DNA from: an uncultured Burkholderiaceae bacterium
GTDB lineage: Bacteria; Pseudomonadota; Gammaproteobacteria; Burkholderiales; Burkholderiaceae_B
Assembly: GCA_934525625.1 (NCBI GenBank)
Contig: CAKSZL010000001.1
Coordinates: 1-64,000, forward strand
DNA length: 64,000 nt
Direction: 5' to 3'
Shown here: one piece after another, positions 8,658 to 18,267 of the stretch
Numbering within the stretch: position 1 is the stretch's first letter
How the letters are laid out: the number at the start of each line of letters is the position of its first letter
Notes under the pieces: generated by a model
Database searches by the model: none
Told to the model about the DNA's origin: nothing
Seen by the model: only the letters and a program-made list of their open reading frames with translations
Made by a program: the position numbers and the translations under genes

Positions 8658-8831
8658 TCAGGCCCCGCCGAGTATCTCTATCGCCTTGCGCACCAGTGCA
8701 TACAGCACCGCCAGGAAACCGATGCCCAGCAGCACCATGCCCGGGTTTCTGTCGCGAAAGCCCACGCCGATGAAGATGAGCACGACGCCCACGACGAAGG
8801 CGACCATTATTGTGTTGTTGCCGAAAAACAT
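8658..8831 (-). CDS. Small membrane protein, unknown function (57 aa)
   Basis: Short open frame starting MFFGNNTIMVAFVVGVVLIF, preceded by a strong GGGAGGG ribosome site. Two hydrophobic segments (about residues 8-24 and 31-48) are separated by a charged turn GFRDRNPG, predicting a two-helix inner-membrane protein. It starts about 10 bp after the ribE stop, so it is probably co-transcribed with ribD-ribE. I do not recognise a named family. An upstream start at 8885 would overlap ribE and is rejected in favour of the ribosome site. Confidence 0.72.
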   Translation of the reverse strand: MFFGNNTIMVAFVVGVVLIFIGVGFRDRNPGMVLLGIGFLAVLYALVRKAIEILGGA

Positions 8832-8841
8832 ACCGCCCTCC

Positions 8842-9468
8842 CTATGGACGCTGGAACGCGCCCTTCGAGAGCATTCTATCCACATAGCGGGCGATCGTGT
8901 CCACTTCGAGATTGACGGGTTTGCCCTGCGTCAAATGTTTGAGCGTCGTCACCTGCACGGTGTGCGGGATGAGGTTGATGGAGATGCGGCAGCCGGCGTC
9001 CAGGTCGCGCACCTCGTTGACCGTGAGGCTGACGCCGTTGATGGCCACCGAGCCCTTGTAGGCCATGTAGTGCGCCAGTTCTTCGGGCACGTCGATTTGC
9101 AGCAGGAACGATTCGCCCACCGGCTCGAAACGCGCCACCCGGCCCACGCCGTCGACGTGGCCGGAAACCAGATGGCCGTCCAGCGAGTCGCCCAGGCGCA
9201 TGGCGTGCTCCAGGTTGACTTCGCCGGGAGCGTCCAGGCCCACGGTGCGGTTCAGGCTTTCGCGCGAGACGTCCACCTTGAACACCTGGCTGGCAAACGC
9301 CACCACCGTCATGCAAGCGCCCTGGATGGCGATGGAGTCCCCCAGGCGCGTGCGCGCCAGCGGGAAGTCCGGTGCTTCGACCGTCAGGCGCACGCCCGCG
9401 TCGTCGCCCTGCTGCAGCGGCTCGACCGAGGCGATGCGCCCGACTGCCTGCACGATTCCTGTAAACAT
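8842..9468 (-). CDS. ribE: Riboflavin synthase, alpha subunit
   Basis: Cytoplasmic trimeric enzyme that dismutates two 6,7-dimethyl-8-ribityllumazine molecules to riboflavin plus the pyrimidine precursor. The 208-residue frame has the duplicated lumazine-binding barrels, each opening with a characteristic motif: MFTGIVQAVGRI at the N-terminus and HLVSGHVDGVGRV at about residue 98. Length is normal for the family. The ATG at 9468 fits MFTGIV; the frame extends to 9504 without further family sequence. It lies downstream of ribD on the same strand with a 150-bp gap. Confidence 0.97.
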   Translation of the reverse strand: MFTGIVQAVGRIASVEPLQQGDDAGVRLTVEAPDFPLARTRLGDSIAIQGACMTVVAFASQVFKVDVSRESLNRTVGLDAPGEVNLEHAMRLGDSLDGHLVSGHVDGVGRVARFEPVGESFLLQIDVPEELAHYMAYKGSVAINGVSLTVNEVRDLDAGCRISINLIPHTVQVTTLKHLTQGKPVNLEVDTIARYVDRMLSKGAFQRP

Positions 9469-9618
9469 CCTGTTCTCCTTTCCTGCCTTGCCGCAGTGAA
9501 ACACTCCCGCCTATCGGCCGGCGCTTCTTCGCCACGATTGAATCCAATTTGCCGAAACACGCCAATGATACCGGTGAACGGACGACACATCGGACGCCCC
9601 CCCAGAGCCTGCCCGCCG

Positions 9619-10803
9619 CTATGCGCGCGGCAGCACCGCCGCAAGCAGCACCTGCCAGGCGTCTTGCCGGTGCGCGCACAGGCGTACGTCCTGGCCAATG
9701 CGGGCCACGTCGGTATACACGAAGGAATACGCCTGCTCAAGCGTCTGCAAGGCCGGCAGCGCGAACATGGGGCGCGCATCGCCCAGCAGCGTCGGGGCCA
9801 GATAGACCAGCAAGGCGTCGGCGCAGCCGGCCCGCAGCAGCGCGCCGTTCAGCGTCGGCCCCGCCTCCACATGAACTTCGTTGATGTCGTTCCGGCCCAG
9901 CCAGCGCATGACGGAAGGCAGGTGGACGCGGCCGCCCTCGGCCGGCATGGGTATGACCCGCGCATTGCGCCGGGCCAGGCGCTCGGCTTTGGCGGCGTCC
10001 TCCACCGTGGTGAATATCCACACGGGGTCGCCGTTGAACAGCTTGGCCTGCGGGTCTATGCGCAGTTGGCTGTCGATGACGGCGCGCACCGGTTGCCGCG
10101 AAGTAGGCACGTCGCGCACGTTCAGCAAGGGGTCGTCGGCCTCTATGGTGCCTATGCCCGTCAGCACGGCGCAGCTACGGGCGCGCCAGTGCTGGCCGTC
10201 CAGGCGCGCTTGCGCGCCGGTAATCCATTTGGACGCTCCGTTGTGCAGGGCCGTATGGCCGTCCAGCGACGCCGCGGACTTCAGCCATACCCAAGGCGTG
10301 CCGCGCGTCATGCGCGCGATGAATCCGGGGTTGATTTCCAGCGCCTCGTCGGCGCACACCCCAGCCGTCACCTCTATGCCGGCCTGGCGCAAGCGCTCCA
10401 GGCCCTGGCCGGCCACCAGCGGGTTGGGGTCTTGCATGGCAACGACGACGCGGGCGGGCTTGGCCGCCAGCAGCGCATCGACGCAGGGCGGCGTGCGGCC
10501 GTGGTGATTGCAGGGCTCCAGCGTAACGTAAAAAGTGGCGCCCGCGACCTCTACGCCGCGCGCGGCCGCATCGCGCAAGGCCATGACTTCGGCATGAGCC
10601 TGGCCGGCGCGTTGCGTGACGCCGCTGGCCAGCAACTGGCCGTCGCGCACGATCAGGCAGGCTACGCGCGGGTTGGGGGAGGTCAGATAAAGAGAGTCAC
10701 GGCTCAGCGCGACGGCCTGGCGCATCCAGTGCGCGTCCCGCGCCTGCATGGGGGTCTGTGTTGCGCCGTGCTCCTTGCCCATCGCCGTCATGCCCGCTCC
10801 CAA
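9619..10803 (-). CDS. ribD: Bifunctional riboflavin deaminase/reductase RibD
   Basis: Catalyses two early riboflavin steps: deamination of the pyrimidine intermediate and NADPH reduction of its ribose. The N-terminal deaminase domain has zinc ligands in HAEVMAL and PCNHHGRTPPC. The C-terminal reductase domain starts near residue 170 (WVWLKSAASLDG) and ends about residue 390. The precise start is uncertain among several Met codons; MQARDAHWMRQA (about residue 19) is closest to the conserved domain. It follows nrdR by about 80 bp on the same strand, an order frequent in proteobacteria. Confidence 0.95.
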   Translation of the reverse strand: MGAGMTAMGKEHGATQTPMQARDAHWMRQAVALSRDSLYLTSPNPRVACLIVRDGQLLASGVTQRAGQAHAEVMALRDAAARGVEVAGATFYVTLEPCNHHGRTPPCVDALLAAKPARVVVAMQDPNPLVAGQGLERLRQAGIEVTAGVCADEALEINPGFIARMTRGTPWVWLKSAASLDGHTALHNGASKWITGAQARLDGQHWRARSCAVLTGIGTIEADDPLLNVRDVPTSRQPVRAVIDSQLRIDPQAKLFNGDPVWIFTTVEDAAKAERLARRNARVIPMPAEGGRVHLPSVMRWLGRNDINEVHVEAGPTLNGALLRAGCADALLVYLAPTLLGDARPMFALPALQTLEQAYSFVYTDVARIGQDVRLCAHRQDAWQVLLAAVLPRA

Positions 10804-10886
10804 GCGGCTCTCGGCATCCGGCGCTCAACCCGATTCGACCTCAAAGCCGTCTCCTGCAAGAACGTTAACGAGAATATCGACGCCGG

Positions 10887-11360
10887 CTAGGAACGGCTGT
10901 GCCGTTCCGGGGCTTCCTTGATTTCGTCTATGGTGCGCACAAATTCGCCGATGTCCTCGAAACTTTTATACACCGAGGCGAAGCGCACGAAGGCGACTTG
11001 ATCCAGCTTGCGCAATTCGGCCATGACGAGCTCGCCCAGCTCGCCGGAGCTGACTTCGCGCTGGCCGCTGGTAAGCAGTTTTTCTTCGATGTGGGCGACC
11101 GCCACGTCGACCTGTTCGATGCTGACCGGCCGCTTGCGCAGCGCCAGCTTCAGGCTGCCGCGCAGCTTGGCTTCGTCGAATTCGGCCCGCGAGCCATTGC
11201 GCTTGACCACCACGGGCATGGTCAGCTCGACCCGCTCGTAGGTGGTGAAGCGGCGGTCGCACTGCTGGCAGCGGCGACGGCGACGGATGGTGTCGCCCTC
11301 TTCAGAGACGCGGGAATCGACGACTTGCGTATCGGCGCTGCTGCAGAACGGACATTTCAT
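10887..11360 (-). CDS. nrdR: Transcriptional repressor NrdR
   Basis: ATP/dATP-sensing zinc-ribbon repressor of ribonucleotide reductase genes. The 157-residue protein begins [17 protein letters not shown] with the second Cys pair in [17 protein letters not shown], followed by the ATP-cone domain from about residue 49 ([20 protein letters not shown]). Length and order are standard. It is located between glyA and ribD on one strand, a conserved arrangement. Confidence 0.97.
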   Translation of the reverse strand: MKCPFCSSADTQVVDSRVSEEGDTIRRRRRCQQCDRRFTTYERVELTMPVVVKRNGSRAEFDEAKLRGSLKLALRKRPVSIEQVDVAVAHIEEKLLTSGQREVSSGELGELVMAELRKLDQVAFVRFASVYKSFEDIGEFVRTIDEIKEAPERHSRS

Positions 11361-11389
11361 GGCAGGTTAGCTAGCCTGGCCGGCGCTTG

Positions 11390-12634
11390 TCAGCGATAGA
11401 CCGGCAGGCGCGCGGTCAGTTCGTTGACGCGCGCCCGCACATCGGCGATGGCGGCTTCGTCGTTGGCATGGTCGAGCACGTCGGCGATGAGGTGCGCCGT
11501 GAGTTCGGTTTCGCCTTCCTTGAAGCCGCGCGTGGTAATGGCCGGCGTGCCCAGGCGGATGCCGCTGGTGACGAAGGGTTTTTCAGGGTCGTTGGGAATC
11601 GCGTTCTTGTTGACCGTGATGTGGGCGCGGCCCAGTGCGGCCTCGGCCTCTTTGCCGGTAATGCCCTTGGAGCGCAGGTCGACCAGCATGACGTGGCTTT
11701 CGGTGCGGCCGGAAACGATGCGCAGGCCGCGCTCGACCAGCGTATTGGCCAGCACTTGGGCGTTCTTGACCACTTGCTGCGCGTAGTCGCGGAACTCGGG
11801 CTGCAGGGCCTCTTTGAAGGCCACGGCCTTGGCGGCGATGACGTGCATCAGCGGGCCGCCCTGGATGCCGGGGAAGATGGCCGAGTTGATGGCCTTCTCG
11901 TGCTCGGCCTTCATCATGATGACGCCGCCGCGCGGGCCGCGCAGCGATTTGTGCGTGGTGGACGTGACGAAGTCGGCGTGTGGGAAGGGGTTGGGGTAGG
12001 CGCCGCCGGCAACCAAGCCGGCATAGTGGGCGATGTCGACCATGAACAGCGCACCGTTGTCGTGCGCGATGCGGGCCATGCGTTCGAAGTCGATGCGCAG
12101 CGCGTAGGCCGAGGCCCCCGCCACGATGAGCTTGGGCTTGTTCGCCTTGGCCAGCTCTTCGACTTGCGCATAGTTGAGTTCTTCGTTGGCGTCCAGGCCG
12201 TAGGGCAGGAAGTTGTACAGCTTGCCCGACTGGTTGACCGATGCGCCATGGGTAAGGTGGCCGCCTTCGGCCAGGCTCATGCCCAGCACGGTGTCGCCGG
12301 GCTTGAGCACGGCGGTGTACACGCCCTGGTTGGCCTGCGAGCCGGAGTTGGGCTGCACGTTGGCGGCTTCGGCGCCGAAAATCTGCTTGAGGCGGTCAAT
12401 GGCCAGTTGTTCGACCACGTCCACGTATTCGCAACCGCCGTAGTAACGCTTGCCGGGATAGCCTTCCGCGTATTTATTGGTCAACTGCGTGCCCTGGGCC
12501 TGCATGACGGCTGGGCTGGCGTAGTTTTCGGAGGCGATCAGTTCGATGTGCTGCTCTTGGCGCAGATCTTCTTTCTGGATGGCGGCCCACAGGTCGGGGT
12601 CGGCCTTGTCAAGCGTGACGGAACGGTCAAACAT
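11390..12634 (-). CDS. glyA: Serine hydroxymethyltransferase
   Basis: PLP enzyme interconverting serine and glycine with transfer of the one-carbon unit to tetrahydrofolate. The 414-residue frame is complete. It has the PLP-lysine region [14 protein letters not shown], the HYAGLVAGG loop and the N-terminal [15 protein letters not shown] segment. It is encoded just upstream of nrdR on the same strand (about 30 bp gap). A 10-bp perfect hairpin lies about 95 bp upstream of the start. Confidence 0.98.
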   Translation of the reverse strand: MFDRSVTLDKADPDLWAAIQKEDLRQEQHIELIASENYASPAVMQAQGTQLTNKYAEGYPGKRYYGGCEYVDVVEQLAIDRLKQIFGAEAANVQPNSGSQANQGVYTAVLKPGDTVLGMSLAEGGHLTHGASVNQSGKLYNFLPYGLDANEELNYAQVEELAKANKPKLIVAGASAYALRIDFERMARIAHDNGALFMVDIAHYAGLVAGGAYPNPFPHADFVTSTTHKSLRGPRGGVIMMKAEHEKAINSAIFPGIQGGPLMHVIAAKAVAFKEALQPEFRDYAQQVVKNAQVLANTLVERGLRIVSGRTESHVMLVDLRSKGITGKEAEAALGRAHITVNKNAIPNDPEKPFVTSGIRLGTPAITTRGFKEGETELTAHLIADVLDHANDEAAIADVRARVNELTARLPVYR

Positions 12635-12727
12635 GGAAATTCCTGGGAGAAAGCGTGGCCCGGCATATCGCCGCGCCCCAAAGGCGTCAAAACGCTTATT
12701 TTAACGTGATTAACTTGCCGAAAATTC

Positions 12728-12761
12728 CCATATAAGTTGAACAGCCCTCAACTTATAGGGG
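12728..12761. other. Perfect 10-bp hairpin upstream of glyA
   Basis: TATAAGTTGA at 12731-12740 and its complement at 12748-12757 flank a 7-base loop, with partial C/G extension outside. It sits between the PEBP gene end (12846) and glyA (12634). It could be the terminator of the upstream gene (no good T-run) or a site controlling glyA. Confidence 0.5.
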
Positions 12762-12845
12762 GATGCATCGCCGGGGGTCGGCAAGGCGCGGCGTGGGAGT
12801 TATTTCCTTGCCGGGCCGCCCCGGAAAGGGGCGGCAACCAGCGCC

Positions 12846-13475
12846 TCAAGCCGCCAGGCGCGGGTTCAGCGTGTACAGGCCGGTAAGCGAAGCCTGGTCG
12901 AGCACGTGGCCCCGTATGGCCGCCAGCACGTCGGCGCCGGGCAGCTTGCCCTCCAGCGGCACGGTATCGATGTCGAGCGCGTAGACGGTAAAGACGTAGC
13001 GATGCACCAGCGCGTCGTTCCAAGGCGGGCACGGGCCGTCGTAGCCGAAGTAGTCGCCGTTCATGTCGCGGTCGGCGGCGAACCAACTGGTGTAGTCGTT
13101 GATGCCCTGGCGCGTGTCGTTGGGCGCCAGCGGGCCGCCCTTGCCGCGCGGCGTGATGCCCTGCGCATAGCTGCCCTCGACGATCTCGGCGACGTCGGGT
13201 GCGACATCCACGAGCACCCAGTGGTAGAAGTCCGCGCGCGGCAGCTCTTCGGGCACTTCGCGCCCTTCCTGGTTGACGTCGTCGGGCTTGCTGGGCACGT
13301 CGGGGTCGTGGCAGATGACGACGAAGGATTTCGTACCCTCGGGCGCGCCTTCCCAGGCCAGGTGGGGATTGACGTTGTCGGCCAGGGCCACGTGCGACGC
13401 GGTGTCGATGCGGCAGAAGGCATAGCGAGAGGGGATGAACTGCTGGTCGGTAAAGGAACGGCTGCTCAGTTTCAT
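12846..13475 (-). CDS. YbhB/YbcL-like phosphatidylethanolamine-binding (PEBP) family protein
   Basis: PEBP/Raf-kinase-inhibitor-like fold of unknown cellular role in bacteria. From the ATG at 13475, with a GGAG ribosome site, it has 209 residues. Family motifs are NVNPHLAWEGAPEGTKSFVV, the CHDPDVPSK anion-binding segment, and GYDGPCPPWND with HRYVFTVYALD. It is somewhat longer than the ~160-residue family norm because of inserts around residues 65-80 and 110-130. No signal peptide, so cytoplasmic. A much longer same-frame open stretch upstream is only a shadow of tyrS. Confidence 0.92.
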   Translation of the reverse strand: MKLSSRSFTDQQFIPSRYAFCRIDTASHVALADNVNPHLAWEGAPEGTKSFVVICHDPDVPSKPDDVNQEGREVPEELPRADFYHWVLVDVAPDVAEIVEGSYAQGITPRGKGGPLAPNDTRQGINDYTSWFAADRDMNGDYFGYDGPCPPWNDALVHRYVFTVYALDIDTVPLEGKLPGADVLAAIRGHVLDQASLTGLYTLNPRLAA

Positions 13476-13503
13476 ACGAACTCCTACTTGGGTGAAATGT
13501 TGC

Positions 13504-13525
13504 GCCCCGCCTTGTGGAGCGGGGC
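13504..13525 (-). terminator. GC-rich hairpin after tyrS
   Basis: A 7-bp stem GCCCCGC/GCGGGGC lies between tyrS (ends 13541) and the PEBP gene start. It has no T-run, so it is a weak terminator or attenuator candidate. Confidence 0.3.
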
Positions 13526-13540
13526 CCGCCAAGGCCGGGG

Positions 13541-14818
13541 TCAGGACGCCGCGTTCAGCGTCACCCTGGCAAACTTGCGCTTGCCCACCTGCAGCACGTA
13601 GGTGCCGGGCTGCAAAACCAGCGACTTGTCTTCGACGCGCGAGCCATCGACGCGCACGCCGCCCTGCTCGACGTTGCGCTGCGCCTCGGAGGCCGACGCC
13701 GCCAGGCCCGCTTCGCGCAACACCTTGAGTATGCCCAGCGGCGCGCCGGCAACCTGCACTTCGGGCATGTCTTCGGGCATGGCGCCGTCGCGGAAGCGCG
13801 CCTCGAAGCTCGCCAGCGCGTCGTGTGCGGCCTGCTGCGTGTGGAAGCGCGCCACGATTTCCTGCGCCAGCGCCACCTTCATGTCGCGCGGGTTGGCGCC
13901 TTGCTCCACCTGGGCCTGCATGGCCTGGATGTCGCTCATGGGCCGGAACGACAGCAGCTCGAAGTAGCGCCACATCAGCGTGTCGGAGATGGACATCAGC
14001 TTGCCGAACATGGAGTCCGGGGCTTCGGAGATGCCGATGTAATTGCCCTTGGACTTGGACATCTTCTCGACGCCGTCGGTTCCTTCGAGCAAGGGCATGG
14101 TCAGGATGCACTGGGGCTCCTGGCCGTATTCTTTTTGCAGTTCGCGGCCCACCAGCAGGTTGAACTTCTGGTCGGTGCCGCCCAGTTCGAGGTCGGCCCG
14201 CAGCGCGACCGAATCGTAGCCCTGCATCAGCGGGTACAGGAATTCGTGCACCGAAATGGGAATGCCGCCCTTGAAGCGGCGGGTGAAGTCTTCGCGCTCC
14301 ATCATGCGCGCCACGGTGTAGCGCGAGGCCAGCTGGATCATGCCGCGCGCGCCCAGGGCGTCGCACCATTCGGAGTTGTAACGAATTTCGGTGCGCTCGG
14401 GATCGAGCACCATGCTGGCCTGGGCGTAATAGGTTTCGGCGTTGACGCGGATCTGCTCGGCCGTCAGGGGCGGGCGCGTGGCGTTGCGGCCGCTGGGGTC
14501 GCCGATGAGCGAGGTGAAATCGCCGATCAGGAAGATGACCGTGTGCCCGAGGTCTTGCAGCTGGCGCATCTTGTTGAGCACGACGGTGTGGCCCAGGTGG
14601 ATGTCGGGCGCGGTGGGGTCCAGCCCCAACTTGATGCGCAGAGGCGTGCCGGTACTGCGGCTGCGCGCCAGCTTGGCGGCGAATTCGGACTCGACGAGCA
14701 ATTCGTCGCACCCTCGTTTGGCAATGCCGAGGTCTGCTTGCACCGCGGCCTGCATTTCAGGCGTAAGGGGGGCTGCTTTAGCTGTTGCACTATCGGTAGC
14801 TGCTGGCGACGACTTCAT
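13541..14818 (-). CDS. tyrS: Tyrosyl-tRNA synthetase
   Basis: Class I synthetase charging tRNA-Tyr in the cytoplasm. The 425-residue frame carries the signature HLGH ([13 protein letters not shown], about residue 75), KMSKSKGN in the catalytic core and a C-terminal S4-like RNA-binding domain ([15 protein letters not shown]). The first ~20 residues are low-complexity Ala/Thr/Ser, so the start could be slightly downstream. It is divergent from the M23 peptidase gene, with an AT-rich stretch at about 14830-14890 where its promoter must lie. Confidence 0.97.
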   Translation of the reverse strand: MKSSPAATDSATAKAAPLTPEMQAAVQADLGIAKRGCDELLVESEFAAKLARSRSTGTPLRIKLGLDPTAPDIHLGHTVVLNKMRQLQDLGHTVIFLIGDFTSLIGDPSGRNATRPPLTAEQIRVNAETYYAQASMVLDPERTEIRYNSEWCDALGARGMIQLASRYTVARMMEREDFTRRFKGGIPISVHEFLYPLMQGYDSVALRADLELGGTDQKFNLLVGRELQKEYGQEPQCILTMPLLEGTDGVEKMSKSKGNYIGISEAPDSMFGKLMSISDTLMWRYFELLSFRPMSDIQAMQAQVEQGANPRDMKVALAQEIVARFHTQQAAHDALASFEARFRDGAMPEDMPEVQVAGAPLGILKVLREAGLAASASEAQRNVEQGGVRVDGSRVEDKSLVLQPGTYVLQVGKRKFARVTLNAAS

Positions 14819-15075
14819 GAACGAACCATTTTTTAATCAAACGAAGTTGCAAAAAAACTAGAAAATTAATATTAAATGCACTAGCATACTCGGCAAAGCT
14901 ATGGCAACCCCCTGCCCGCCGGCTATCTTTTTGTGCTTCGGCGGCGCTTGCTGCGGTTACCTTTTGCGAACGCGCCACGCAACAGCCATATTATCAGAGT
15001 CGCCCCGCCGGCCAGCCATGGCACTAGCGGTCGGGTTCTGCTATTTCGCCCAACACGAAAACCACGTACGACGAC

Positions 15076-16455
15076 ATGCCGATCACCGAGGACACGCACG
15101 CCAAACCCCGTTCCCAACCCGAGCTTTCCGTACGCCCCCGGCGCCACCGCTTCATGATCCGCGGCCTGCTTACGCTGGCCAGCGGTCTGTTCATATCGGC
15201 CGGCTTGCTGGCACTGCTGCAACCCGACGCCAGCGCCCTGCCCAAACCCACCGAAACCGCTGTCCCCCTGCCGCTGCCGGCCCTGCCCGCCGCCAACGCG
15301 ACCGCGCAAAGCGACGCCCTGTATATCGAAGAAACCCGCGTCAAGCCGGGCGATACGCTGGCCGCCATCCTGCAGCGCCTGGGCATAGAAGAGCAAGGCT
15401 TGCTGGGCTTTCTGACCCGCGACCCTTCCGCCCGCGCCATCTACAAGCTGTACCCCGGCCGTTCGGTACAGGCCGCGCACGACGGCGACGGCCGCTTGGC
15501 CTGGCTGCGCTATCACCACACCCCGGCCGACCGCCAGGACGGCCAGATGGTCTCCCGCTGGCTCGACGTCTCCACCACCGAAGACGGCTTCAAGGCCACC
15601 GAAGAAAGCCAGGCCGTGGGCACGCACACCCAACTGGCCGAAGGCGTCATCCAGAACTCGCTGTTCGGCGCCACCGACGCGGCCGGCGTTCCCGACAACA
15701 TCACCCTGCAGATGGCCGAGATCCTGGGCAGCCGCATGGACTTCGCGCGCGACCTGCGCAAGGGCGACCGCTTCCGCGTCGTCTACGAAACCTATACCCA
15801 CCAGGGGCGCGCGGTCAGTTCGGGACGCGTTCTGGCCCTGGAATTCGAGAACGACGGCAAGGTGCACAACGCCGTCTGGTTCGATGCGCCCGACGCCAGC
15901 AGCGGCTATTTCGATTTCGAAGGGAGCAGCCTGCGCGGCATGTTCCTGCGCAGCGCCTTGAAATTCAGCCGCATCAGCTCCACCTTCGGCATGCGCCGCC
16001 ACCCGGTGCATGGCTACTGGGCCGGCCACAAGGGCGTCGACTACGCGGCCCCCAGCGGCACGCCCATCCACTCCACCGCTGACGGCGTGGTTACCTTCAT
16101 CGGCCAGCAGCGCGGCTACGGCAACGTCGTCTACGTCAAGCACGACAACCGCTATTCCACCGTCTACGCGCATCAAAGCCGTTTTGCCAGCGGCCTGAAG
16201 AAAGGCAGCCGCGTGCAGCAAGGCCAGTTGATCGGCTACGTCGGCTCCACCGGCTGGGCCACCGGCCCGCACCTGCACTACGAAGTGCGCGTCGACAACG
16301 CGCCGGTCAATCCGCTGTCCATCGACGTGCCCGTGGCGCGCACGCTGGACGGCAAGGAACGCCAGGCCTTCCAGGCCACCCTGGCCGGCTACCAGCAGCA
16401 CATCCAGATGCTGGCCGCGCTGCAGGACGACCGCACCCATCTGGCGCAGCGCTAG
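15076..16455 (+). CDS. Membrane-anchored M23 metallopeptidase (MepM-like)
   Basis: Murein endopeptidase cleaving peptide cross-links in the periplasm. The 459-residue protein has a short cytoplasmic tail, one N-terminal membrane segment at about residues 29-47, an OapA/LysM-like middle region (RVKPGDTLAAILQRLGIEE), and the C-terminal LytM domain. Zinc ligands are visible in HKGVDYAAPSGTP and HLHYEVRV. It is directly followed by anmK, linking wall hydrolysis with recycling of muropeptide sugars, and is divergent from tyrS. Confidence 0.95.
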   Translation: MPITEDTHAKPRSQPELSVRPRRHRFMIRGLLTLASGLFISAGLLALLQPDASALPKPTETAVPLPLPALPAANATAQSDALYIEETRVKPGDTLAAILQRLGIEEQGLLGFLTRDPSARAIYKLYPGRSVQAAHDGDGRLAWLRYHHTPADRQDGQMVSRWLDVSTTEDGFKATEESQAVGTHTQLAEGVIQNSLFGATDAAGVPDNITLQMAEILGSRMDFARDLRKGDRFRVVYETYTHQGRAVSSGRVLALEFENDGKVHNAVWFDAPDASSGYFDFEGSSLRGMFLRSALKFSRISSTFGMRRHPVHGYWAGHKGVDYAAPSGTPIHSTADGVVTFIGQQRGYGNVVYVKHDNRYSTVYAHQSRFASGLKKGSRVQQGQLIGYVGSTGWATGPHLHYEVRVDNAPVNPLSIDVPVARTLDGKERQAFQATLAGYQQHIQMLAALQDDRTHLAQR

Positions 16456-16489
16456 CCGCGCTCAAGCCCAAGCCAAACCGCCCGCCGCC

Positions 16490-17626
16490 ATGGCCGCCTC
16501 GCCGCCCGACCGAGCCCGCTCCGGCGAATATTTCATCGGCATCATGAGCGGCACCAGCCTGGACGGCGTGGACGCCGTGTTGGCGGATTTTTCGGCGGGC
16601 CGCCCGCCCCGGGCGCTGGCCCACGCCGACCTCCCCATGCCCGCCGCCCTGCGCGACACCCTGCTGGCATTGCACACGCCCGGCCTCGACGAACTGCATA
16701 GCGCCGCGCTGGCCGGCCAGGCTTTGGCTCGGCTGTACGCCCAGGCCTGCGAACGGGTGCTGGCGCAAAGCGGCGTATCGGCGCACGAAGTGCGCGCCAT
16801 CGGCGCCCACGGGCAAACCGTACGCCACCGGCCCGAGGTCGGCTACACGCTGCAACTGAACGCCCCGGCGCTGCTGGCCGAACTGAGCGGCATCGCCGTC
16901 GTCGCCGATTTCCGCTCGCGCGACGTGGCCGCCGGCGGGCAAGGCGCGCCGCTGGTGCCCCCCTTCCATCAGGCCATGTTCCAGCACGACGACGCCACCC
17001 GCGTGGTGCTCAACCTGGGCGGCATCGCCAACATCACGATACTTCGGCCGGGCCAGCCGCCGGGCGGCTTCGACACCGGCCCGGCCAATATGCTGCTGGA
17101 CGCCTGGTGCATGCGGCACACCGGCGCGCCCTATGACGAAGACGGCCGCTGGGCCGCCGGCGGCCGGGCCAGCCAGGCACTGCTGGATCATCTGCTGCAA
17201 TCCGAACCTTGGTTCGCGCTGCCGCCGCCCAAGTCCACCGGGCGCGACCTTTTCAGCTTGAGCTGGCTGGCGCAAGGCCTGCAAAGCGCGGCGGCGCAGG
17301 CGCTGACGCCGCAAGACGTCCAGGCCACGCTGCTGACGCTGACGGCGCATACCGTCGCACAGGCCATACGGCAACATGCCCCTGAAGCCGGGGAAGTGCT
17401 GGTTTGCGGCGGCGGCGCGCGCAACGGGACGCTCATGACAGCCCTGCGCCAGCGCCTGGATTGCCCGGTGGTTCCCACCGGCGAACGCGGCCTGCCCGAG
17501 CAATGGGTAGAAGCCATGGCCTTCGCCTGGCTGGCGCACGCGCATTTGCATGGCCAGCCCGCCAACCAGCCTTCGGTTACGGGGGCCAATGGGCCGCGCA
17601 TTCTTGGCTGCCTGTATCCTGCTTGA
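16490..17626 (+). CDS. anmK: Anhydro-N-acetylmuramic acid kinase
   Basis: Cleaves and phosphorylates 1,6-anhydro-MurNAc to MurNAc-6-phosphate during cell-wall recycling. The 378-residue frame shows the sugar-kinase phosphate motifs GIMSGTSLDGVDAVL at the start, LNLGGIANIT near residue 175 and GFDTGPANMLLDAW, then the C-terminal VCGGGARNGTL. It starts 34 bp after the M23 peptidase and ends before a strong hairpin shared with the convergent erpA. Confidence 0.96.
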   Translation: MAASPPDRARSGEYFIGIMSGTSLDGVDAVLADFSAGRPPRALAHADLPMPAALRDTLLALHTPGLDELHSAALAGQALARLYAQACERVLAQSGVSAHEVRAIGAHGQTVRHRPEVGYTLQLNAPALLAELSGIAVVADFRSRDVAAGGQGAPLVPPFHQAMFQHDDATRVVLNLGGIANITILRPGQPPGGFDTGPANMLLDAWCMRHTGAPYDEDGRWAAGGRASQALLDHLLQSEPWFALPPPKSTGRDLFSLSWLAQGLQSAAAQALTPQDVQATLLTLTAHTVAQAIRQHAPEAGEVLVCGGGARNGTLMTALRQRLDCPVVPTGERGLPEQWVEAMAFAWLAHAHLHGQPANQPSVTGANGPRILGCLYPA

Positions 17627-17725
17627 ACCATGCTCGGCCCGCCTGGGCCGGTTATTTTGCCAGGGCATTTTCCCGCAGGCACAACCCTCCCAAAGACCTT
17701 AATTTTTATACGGTCATCTACATGA

Positions 17726-17761
17726 AAAACGCCACCGCTGAGCTTCAGCAGGTGGCGTTTT
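17726..17761. terminator. Bidirectional terminator between anmK and erpA
   Basis: An 11-bp perfect stem AAAACGCCACC/GGTGGCGTTTT encloses a further GCTGA/TCAGC stem. A-rich and T-rich ends allow termination from both sides, and the flanking genes are convergent. Confidence 0.85.
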
Positions 17762-17805
17762 ACTGCCTACGGTAGAAGGCCGGCGGCGAACCGCCGCCAA
17801 GCGCT

Positions 17806-18171
17806 TTACGGCGCGAAGGACGAGCCGCAGCCGCAGGTGGAGGTGGCGTTGGGGTTGCGGATGACGAACTGGGCACCTTCGAGGTCGTCTTTGTAGTCGA
17901 TTTCGGCGCCGAACAGGTATTGGTAGCTCATGGGATCGATGAGCAACTGTACCCCGGCCTTGTCGATGGTGGTGTCGTCTTCGTTGATGGTTTCATCGAA
18001 AGTGAAACCGTACTGGAAACCGGAACACCCGCCCCCTTGCACGAACACGCGCAGCTTGAGGTCGGGATTGCCTTCCTCGGCCAGAAGATCCTTGACCTTT
18101 TCGGCGGCCGCGTCGGTAAAAACCAGCGCGGGAGGCGGCGATTGCAGATCGACAGATTGAGCAAGTGACAT
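17806..18171 (-). CDS. erpA: Iron-sulfur cluster insertion protein ErpA
   Basis: A-type carrier delivering Fe-S clusters to apoproteins. The 121 residues from the ATG at 18171 (MSLAQSVDL) include the three conserved cysteines, in [11 protein letters not shown] and the C-terminal CGCGSSF. The open frame extends to 18192, but the family start and length favour the shorter form. Neighbours are the terminator shared with anmK and, upstream on the same strand, a coiled-coil membrane protein. Confidence 0.96.
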   Translation of the reverse strand: MSLAQSVDLQSPPPALVFTDAAAEKVKDLLAEEGNPDLKLRVFVQGGGCSGFQYGFTFDETINEDDTTIDKAGVQLLIDPMSYQYLFGAEIDYKDDLEGAQFVIRNPNATSTCGCGSSFAP

Positions 18172-18267
18172 ATGAGAACTCCGGCAGCCCATGGCTGCAT
18201 GGCAAAAAACAATACTTCTTTATTTTACGGGACTATCAGGTTTGGTGCCCCGAACACCCTGGCGGGA

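Noticed and set aside
9469-9618. Possible FMN riboswitch between ribD and ribE
   Set aside because: The 150-bp gap shows none of the conserved FMN-aptamer segments I would expect, and such switches usually precede other rib genes.
8686-10890. 734-residue open frame over ribE and ribD
   Set aside because: Antisense shadow of two unmistakable riboflavin genes.
13476-14711. Apparent N-terminal extension fusing the PEBP protein to upstream sequence
   Set aside because: The upstream part is an alternative frame of tyrS, Arg-rich and without similarity; a good start with a ribosome site exists at 13475.
14819-15075. Possible T-box or other tRNA-sensing leader before tyrS
   Set aside because: No T-box sequence seen and the class is not expected in Betaproteobacteria; only AT-rich promoter-like sequence is visible.
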